A stretch of 11,176 nt of DNA. It comes from Prevotellaceae bacterium. Lineage in GTDB: Bacteria > Bacteroidota > Bacteroidia > Bacteroidales > Bacteroidaceae. Within the stretch, counting starts at the first letter, position 1. The number at the start of each line of letters is the position of its first letter. Shown here piece by piece: positions 6,906 through 11,176 of this stretch. The notes below the pieces were generated by a model, which ran no database searches, was not told where the DNA came from, and worked only from the letters and a program-made list of their open reading frames with translations. The stretch spans positions 1 to 11,176 of the forward strand of contig JAFLUS010000034.1 of assembly GCA_022508685.1 (NCBI GenBank). The letters are read 5' to 3'. The translations under genes were made by a program, and so were the position numbers.

Positions 6906-8813
6906 TTATTTGTTTCGTTTTCTCGCTTCTTCCTGTTGGCGTTGGATTTCGCGTTGCTGCTCAGCCATTGCCTGCATGCGTTCCATGAGCGACGATGTCT
7001 TCTTGGGGTTGGCTTTGCGTTCCTTGTAGCGTGCTTCGAGTTTTTCCAAGAGTTTCGTGTCGTCGGTGGTCTTGCGCAGATACCACATCATCAGAATCGA
7101 AATCAGACCGGAGATGAAATAGTAGAAGTTCAATCCTGCGGCGTAGTCGTTGAACGAGAAGAAGAAGATGAACGGCATGGCGTATGAGAACCACCGCATG
7201 AACTTCATGCTCTGTTCCTGTTCGGGTGTCATGGAGTAGGATTGCTGGCGCATGGAAATCCATGTGTTGGCTACCATTGACACGCACCACAGGACGCAGA
7301 AGATGCTCAGGTGGTCGCCGATGCCCCAGATGTTCGTGTTCCAATGGAGGACGTCGTCGTAGGTCGAAAGGTCTTTTGCCCAAAGGAACGACTGCCCGCG
7401 CAGTTCGATGGCGTTAGGGATAAAGTTGAAGAGCGCAATCCAGATGGGCATCTGTATGAGCATGGGCAGACAGCCACCCATGGGCGATACGCCGTACTGC
7501 GCATACAATTGCATGGTCTCTTGCTGCTTCTGCATCGCGTCTTCGCGGTTGGGATATTTCTTGTTGATTTCCTCGATTTTGGGACGCAACACGCGCATGT
7601 TGGCTGACGAAAGGTAGGACTTCCGCATGAGTGGGAAGACGGCGAACTTGACAATCAGCGTAATGATGAGGAGTATCAGTCCCATGTTGATGCCCCAACC
7701 TGTCATGAAGTCGAAGAGGTAGAGGAATACGAAGCGGTTAATCCAGCGAACGATAGGCCATCCCAAGTAGACGATGCTCTGCAGGTCGAGGTCGGAGTCT
7801 TTGCCGATGATGGCTTCGTTCTCCTTCAGCGTCGAGAACTTGTTGGGCCCGAGGTACATCTTGAAGTTCGTGGGATTTTTGCCCGATGCGTCGAACTTGG
7901 CGATGAGTGAGGCATAAAGTTCTTTCAGGTGTCCCGAGTTCTTCTTGGCGTATGCGGACACCATCCGCTCCACTTCGAAACTGCCGTCGGCAATGAGTAT
8001 CTGGCTGAAGAACTGCGTCTTGAACGCCACCCATTTCAGTCGCTCGTCAATGTCGTCGCCGTTCTTGTCCTTGTCTGCACCGCTCGATGAGAGTTCGTCC
8101 GTGTCGTTGTCTGTGTCGCGATAGGTGATGGTGCTGTAGCGGTTTTCGAATGCGTAACTCTTTTCCTGCTGACGCATGTTTTCGCGCCAGCGGATGGTGA
8201 ATTCTTCAGCCTTGGCAGGGAAGAAGTCGCGCAGGTTCTGCGTCACCAAGTCCATTTTGAGGATGTACGAGTCGTCGACAAGTTCGTAGTTGATGTCGAT
8301 GCTGCCGTTGGCTATGGGCAGACTCATCGTGACCGAGTTGTCCGTGACGTCGGTCGGGGTGAAATAGAATTCGTCGGTGGAGATGTTCTTTTCCTTGCCG
8401 TCGAAGATGAACGTCATGTTCGGCGTGTCGCTGTCGTCGAACAGCACGACGTTGCCGCCTTCTTGGTTGCGGTAGGTGCTGTCCAGCATCTCTGCACGCA
8501 CGAGTTGACCGCCTTTGTTGGAAATCGTGAGTTTCAGCAGTTTGTTCTGAATCACGGTGGTGCCGGCCTTGCCTTGCCGTGCCTTGAAGAGTACGTTGGT
8601 GGAGTCCTTCTGCTCGGCTTCGAGGGCGATGGCTGCCTGTGCTTCCTTTACTTTCTTTATGCTGTCGTTCTTCTGTTCGGCTGCTGCGTTGGTGATTTGT
8701 TGCAATCGTGCTTCTTCCGCTTGCTTCTTTGCCTGATTGCTGCTGTACACCATGTAGCCGACGAATACCAAGCCTATGAGCAGCCAGCCTATCAGTGAGT
8801 TTTTATCTCGCAT
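6906..8813 (-). CDS. yidC: YidC/Oxa1 membrane protein insertase
   Basis: Inserts membrane proteins into the inner membrane, alone or with SecYEG. At 635 aa it is a Gram-negative-type YidC, longer than E. coli's 548 aa. An N-terminal membrane anchor lies at about 8-24, followed by an Ala/Gln/Lys-rich linker (27-80), a large periplasmic domain (about 85-345) and the five-helix core (about 352-578). Core motifs include MRVLRPKI (406-413), SPMGGCLPMLIQMPIWIALF (443-462) and ELRGQSF (470-476). Aligning helix 2 with E. coli (IVRG versus IVKF) puts Lys389 at the position of the essential groove arginine (Arg366), a conservative change. The C-terminal tail (about 585-635) is long, strongly charged and rich in Gln/Glu/Arg/Lys, likely helical, and may contact ribosomes. 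It lies 39 nt after pyrG and 10 nt before the peptidase gene, implying cotranscription. Confidence 0.96.
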   Translation of the reverse strand: MRDKNSLIGWLLIGLVFVGYMVYSSNQAKKQAEEARLQQITNAAAEQKNDSIKKVKEAQAAIALEAEQKDSTNVLFKARQGKAGTTVIQNKLLKLTISNKGGQLVRAEMLDSTYRNQEGGNVVLFDDSDTPNMTFIFDGKEKNISTDEFYFTPTDVTDNSVTMSLPIANGSIDINYELVDDSYILKMDLVTQNLRDFFPAKAEEFTIRWRENMRQQEKSYAFENRYSTITYRDTDNDTDELSSSGADKDKNGDDIDERLKWVAFKTQFFSQILIADGSFEVERMVSAYAKKNSGHLKELYASLIAKFDASGKNPTNFKMYLGPNKFSTLKENEAIIGKDSDLDLQSIVYLGWPIVRWINRFVFLYLFDFMTGWGINMGLILLIITLIVKFAVFPLMRKSYLSSANMRVLRPKIEEINKKYPNREDAMQKQQETMQLYAQYGVSPMGGCLPMLIQMPIWIALFNFIPNAIELRGQSFLWAKDLSTYDDVLHWNTNIWGIGDHLSIFCVLWCVSMVANTWISMRQQSYSMTPEQEQSMKFMRWFSYAMPFIFFFSFNDYAAGLNFYYFISGLISILMMWYLRKTTDDTKLLEKLEARYKERKANPKKTSSLMERMQAMAEQQREIQRQQEEARKRNK

Positions 8814-8852
8814 GTATTTCGGGGTTTTGTTGGGTTCAAGTTTCTGTTTGGT

Positions 8853-10508
8853 TTATCGGTTGTCAGCCCGCTCTATGGCTGCCTTCACGAACGACAGGAA
8901 GAGGGGGTGGGGCTTGAGCACGGTGGAGGAGTACTCGGGATGGAACTGCGTGCCCACGTGCCAGCGGTTTGCCGGAACTTCCACGATTTCAACCAAGTCG
9001 CTCTCCGGGTTAATGCCTACGCATGCCATGCCGTGTTGTTCAAACTGCGTCTTGAAGTCGTTGTTGAATTCATAGCGATGGCGGTGGCGCTCGGTGATGA
9101 TGAGTCGTCCGCCTTCTTCGCGCACGTAGTTTTCGTTGCGGTTTTCACACGTCGCGTATGCGTCGTGCGTGGTCGAACCGGCTTCGACGATGCACTCGTA
9201 GCCGCCCAGTCGCATGGTTCCGCCCATGTTGGTGATGTTCTTCTGCGCTTCCATGATGTCGATGACGTTGTGCTGCGTCGTGGCATCCATTTCGCGGCTG
9301 TTGGCGTCTTTGTAGCCGAGCACGTTGCGGGCGAATTCCACTACCATCATCTGCATGCCGAGGCAGATGCCGAACGTCGGTATGTCGTGTTCGCGCGTGT
9401 ATTGGGCAGCCAGTATCTTGCCTTCGATGCCGCGTTGTCCGAAGCCGGGGCAGACGACGATGCCGTCCATGTCCTTCAGTTTCTCTTCTACGTCCGCAGC
9501 CGTCAGTTTTTCGGAGTTGACGAAGTGCGTGATGACTTTCCGTCCGTTGTAGGTTCCCGCCTGCGAGAGCGATTCGAGGATGGACTTGTAGGCGTCCTGC
9601 AGGTCGTATTTTCCGACGAGTGCGATATGCACTTCGCCTGTGGCGTTGTGGCGTCGTTCGAGGAAACTGCGCCAAGGCCCGAGTCCCGGCGTCTCGCCGA
9701 CGGGCATGTCGAGTTTGCGCAGAATGGCGGCATCGAGCCCTTGCTCCTGCATCTTTATCGGAACTTCGTAGATGGTGGGGAGGTCGAGGCTCTGCACCAC
9801 GCAGTCCTTGTCGACGTTGCAGAAGTTGGCAACTTTTGCCATGAGGTTGGCCGACAGTTCGTGTTCGGCACGGAGCACGAGGATGTCCGGCTGGATGCCC
9901 AGTCGCTGCAACTCTTTCACCGAGTGTTGCGTGGGCTTGGTCTTGAGTTCGCCCGCAGCCTTGAGGTAGGGCACGTAGGTGAGATGCACGCAGACGGCGT
10001 TGCGTCCCAGTTCCCATTTCAACTGACGGATGGCTTCGAGGAACGGAAGTCCCTCGATGTCGCCTACGGTTCCGCCAATCTCGGTGATGACGAAGTCGAA
10101 GTTACCCTTCAGGCTGAGTATCTTCATGTTGCGCTTGATTTCGTCTGTGATATGCGGAATCACCTGAATGGTCTTTCCCAGATAGTCGCCACGCCGTTCC
10201 TTTTCGATGACGCTCTGATAGATGCGTCCCGTCGTGATATTGTTGGCCTTGGTGGTCTGAATGCCCGTGAAGCGTTCGTAGTGACCGAGGTCGAGGTCGG
10301 TTTCCTGTCCGTCAATCGTGACGTAGCATTCACCATGCTCGTAGGGGTTGAGCGTTCCCGGGTCGATGTTGATGTAGGGGTCGAACTTCTGAATCGTAAT
10401 GTTGTATCCTCTTGCTTGCAGGAGTTTGCCGATGCTCGACGAGATGATACCTTTTCCTAACGAACTGGCAACGCCACCGGTGACGAAAATGTACTTAGTT
10501 TCAGCCAT
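8853..10508 (-). CDS. pyrG: CTP synthase (glutamine-hydrolysing)
   Basis: Converts UTP, ATP and glutamine to CTP, the last step of pyrimidine nucleotide synthesis, in the cytosol; it acts as a tetramer. At 551 aa it is full length. The synthase domain (1-about 270) begins with the ATP-binding TGGVASSLGKG (10-20, Lys18), contains KFDPYINIDPGT (41-52), DLDLGHYERF (71-80) with magnesium-ligand candidate Asp73, and TEIGGTVGDIE (142-152, Glu143). The glutamine amidotransferase domain (about 292-545) has PGFGQRG (354-360), the nucleophile Cys382 in FGICLGMQ, and the catalytic pair His523/Glu525 in GTQFHPEY. All expected active-site residues are present. It is the first gene of the leftward operon, with a leader of about 70 nt carrying a hairpin and a divergently placed DUF1573 gene. 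The ATG at 10508 is the start expected from the conserved N-terminus; no Shine-Dalgarno precedes it. Confidence 0.98.
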   Translation of the reverse strand: MAETKYIFVTGGVASSLGKGIISSSIGKLLQARGYNITIQKFDPYINIDPGTLNPYEHGECYVTIDGQETDLDLGHYERFTGIQTTKANNITTGRIYQSVIEKERRGDYLGKTIQVIPHITDEIKRNMKILSLKGNFDFVITEIGGTVGDIEGLPFLEAIRQLKWELGRNAVCVHLTYVPYLKAAGELKTKPTQHSVKELQRLGIQPDILVLRAEHELSANLMAKVANFCNVDKDCVVQSLDLPTIYEVPIKMQEQGLDAAILRKLDMPVGETPGLGPWRSFLERRHNATGEVHIALVGKYDLQDAYKSILESLSQAGTYNGRKVITHFVNSEKLTAADVEEKLKDMDGIVVCPGFGQRGIEGKILAAQYTREHDIPTFGICLGMQMMVVEFARNVLGYKDANSREMDATTQHNVIDIMEAQKNITNMGGTMRLGGYECIVEAGSTTHDAYATCENRNENYVREEGGRLIITERHRHRYEFNNDFKTQFEQHGMACVGINPESDLVEIVEVPANRWHVGTQFHPEYSSTVLKPHPLFLSFVKAAIERADNR

Positions 10509-10542
10509 GATTCTTTTCTTTCAAAAACCGTTAAAATTGAGC

Positions 10543-10570
10543 GCACTGCAATAAAAATTGGGGGCAGTGC
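10543..10570 (-). promoter_or_regulatory. Hairpin in the predicted pyrG leader
   Basis: GCACTGC (10543-10549) and GCAGTGC (10564-10570) form a perfect 7-bp inverted repeat just inside the predicted pyrG transcript. In the minus-strand RNA an alternative fold pairs GCACUG with CAGUGC, leaves CCCC unpaired on one side, and adds an inner CAAU/AUUG stem with a UUUU loop. No long U-tract follows the 3' arm, so it does not look like an attenuator. It might stabilise the leader, influence translation initiation, or act as a binding site. Function unknown. Confidence 0.45.
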
Positions 10571-10583
10571 AAAAAAATCCTTG

Positions 10584-10591
10584 CAAAGGTA
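10584..10591 (-). promoter_or_regulatory. Candidate -7 element of the pyrG operon promoter
   Basis: The minus strand reads TACCTTTG here, an exact match to the Bacteroidota TAnnTTTG element, placed so that transcription would start near 10577 and run into pyrG with a leader of about 70 nt. No TTTG -33 box is found at the expected 19-21 nt distance, so the call rests on the -7 element, its position and the lack of a better candidate. It forms an inverted repeat with the opposing promoter element at 10614-10621. Confidence 0.6.
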
Positions 10592-10613
10592 GCCAAAAAA
10601 AATGAATAATGCG

Positions 10614-10621
10614 TATCTTTG
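10614..10621 (+). promoter_or_regulatory. Candidate -7 element of the DUF1573 gene promoter
   Basis: TATCTTTG matches the Bacteroidota TAnnTTTG element exactly and lies 33 nt before the ATG at 10655, predicting initiation near 10628 and a leader of about 27 nt. No TTTG -33 box is present at 10589-10594; that position overlaps the edge of the oppositely oriented pyrG element. An A-rich run (10595-10602) lies between the two elements. Confidence 0.65.
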
Positions 10622-10654
10622 CAGCACAAATCTTGATTTTTGTACCATAGTGAT

Positions 10655-11077
10655 ATGAAGAACCTACGTTTTATCTGCATCCTGTTTGCACTCATGACGG
10701 CACTCGCCATTTGTGCAAAGAAGAAATACCCGGTCATACAGTTTGAAAAAACCACCATCGACTTGGGCACTTTTTCGTCTGATACGCCTGTGCAGACCTG
10801 CACGTTCAAGTTCCGCAACGTGGGCGATGCCAAACTCGTCATCAACTATGTGCATACGTCGTGCGGATGCACCGTTGCCGACTTCCCGAAAGACTACATA
10901 TCGCCGGGAGGTTCGGGCGTGATTACCGTCACCTACGACGCCACGGGCAAGATGCCGGGCAAGTTCCGCAAAGCCATTCAAGTGTTTACCAACTGCAAGG
11001 ACGACTACATGCGAATTTTCGTCCAAGGCAACATGACGACGCCCCCGTCGGGTACGCGGAAGAAAGGGGGCACGTAG
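10655..11077 (+). CDS. Small secreted DUF1573 protein
   Basis: A 140-aa protein matching the DUF1573 family (PF07610) common in Bacteroidota: an immunoglobulin-like, probably periplasmic domain of unknown function. Residues 1 to about 18-21 form a signal peptide (basic MKNLR start, hydrophobic core, possible cleavage after ALA at 16-18 or ICA at 19-21; the residue before Cys20 is Ile, so a lipobox is unlikely). The mature part begins with IQFEKTTIDLGTF (28-40), typical of the first strands, then carries the family hallmark SCGCT (69-73), whose two cysteines are spaced CxC, and a second strand pattern ITVTYDATGKMPGKFRKAI (90-108). The tail (128-140) is short and basic. I chose the ATG at 10655 over an in-frame TTG at 10640, because the signal peptide begins properly there and the TTG lies too near the promoter. 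It appears monocistronic, with a terminator 53 nt downstream. Confidence 0.85.
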   Translation: MKNLRFICILFALMTALAICAKKKYPVIQFEKTTIDLGTFSSDTPVQTCTFKFRNVGDAKLVINYVHTSCGCTVADFPKDYISPGGSGVITVTYDATGKMPGKFRKAIQVFTNCKDDYMRIFVQGNMTTPPSGTRKKGGT

Positions 11078-11130
11078 CACCTGTGTCCCGACCATGTCCT
11101 GAAGGGAAAATTGTATAGAAAAAATTGGCA

Positions 11131-11176
11131 TTCCTCCGCAGAGAACGTCCTCGTCCTCTGCGGAGGAACTTTTTTT
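11131..11176 (+). terminator. Intrinsic terminator after the DUF1573 gene
   Basis: A perfect 13-bp stem (11131-11143 with 11156-11168, TTCCTCCGCAGAG and its complement) with a 12-nt loop is followed by C and at least seven T residues (11170-11176) at the window edge. This is a textbook plus-strand rho-independent terminator, showing that the DUF1573 transcript ends here. Confidence 0.95.

Noticed and set aside
8907..10460. A 517-codon open frame on the plus strand, antisense to pyrG
   Set aside because: It lies wholly within pyrG, whose product has all CTP synthase active-site motifs. The antisense translation shows no recognisable domain, and such frames arise from codon bias in GC-rich third positions.
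10640..10654. Upstream TTG as the start of the DUF1573 protein
   Set aside because: It would put MYHSD before the normal signal-peptide start and lies only about 12 nt from the predicted transcription start; ATG at 10655 fits better.
1..11176. tRNA, rRNA, CRISPR array, transposase, integrase or attachment site
   Set aside because: Looked for and not seen: no regularly spaced repeats, no cloverleaf-like segment in the intergenic gaps, and no gene of those families.

Overview
The window looks like chromosomal DNA from a Bacteroidota bacterium, most likely Prevotella or a close relative (order Bacteroidales). The reasons are: two or three promoters with the Bacteroidota -7 element TAnnTTTG (one with a correctly spaced TTTG -33 box); no Shine-Dalgarno sequence before any gene; roughly 50% GC; a Bacteroidota-type peptide transporter beginning MFEGQPKGLY; a DUF1573 lipoprotein-family neighbour; and an S9 dipeptidyl peptidase of the DPP5 type known from Porphyromonas and Bacteroides. 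The species assignment is inference.

Layout. An imperfect 22-bp hairpin palindrome lies at the left edge (2-49). gdhA (106-1443, minus strand) follows, with its own promoter at 1499-1529. A minus-strand intrinsic terminator (1635-1675) closes a large leftward gene set, which in transcription order is pyrG (10508-8853), yidC (8813-6906), a lipoprotein DPP5-like dipeptidyl peptidase (6895-4667), an MFSD1-like MFS transporter (4611-3256) and a POT/PTR2 peptide-proton symporter (3223-1697). Gaps between these genes are 39, 10, 55 and 32 nt, with no terminator between them, so one transcription unit of about 9 kb is likely. A 146-nt divergent region (10509-10654) separates pyrG from a rightward gene for a small secreted DUF1573 protein (10655-11077), which ends at a strong intrinsic terminator (11131-11176).

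How the genes may work together. pyrG (CTP synthesis) and yidC (membrane protein insertion) are housekeeping genes. The three distal genes form a coherent peptide-use module: a peptidase outside the inner membrane that should release dipeptides, and two transporters whose families carry di/tripeptides. The next gene downstream, gdhA, interconverts glutamate and ammonia plus 2-oxoglutarate. Together this suggests peptide nitrogen acquisition coupled to growth, which fits the known peptide preference of Prevotella. The link is inferred from gene families and order.

No mobile element, CRISPR array, tRNA, rRNA or clearly novel defence-like system was seen. The items most worth a second look are the MFSD1-like transporter beside a dipeptide-generating enzyme, the mirror-image promoter pair between pyrG and the DUF1573 gene, the pyrG leader hairpin, and the left-edge palindrome.
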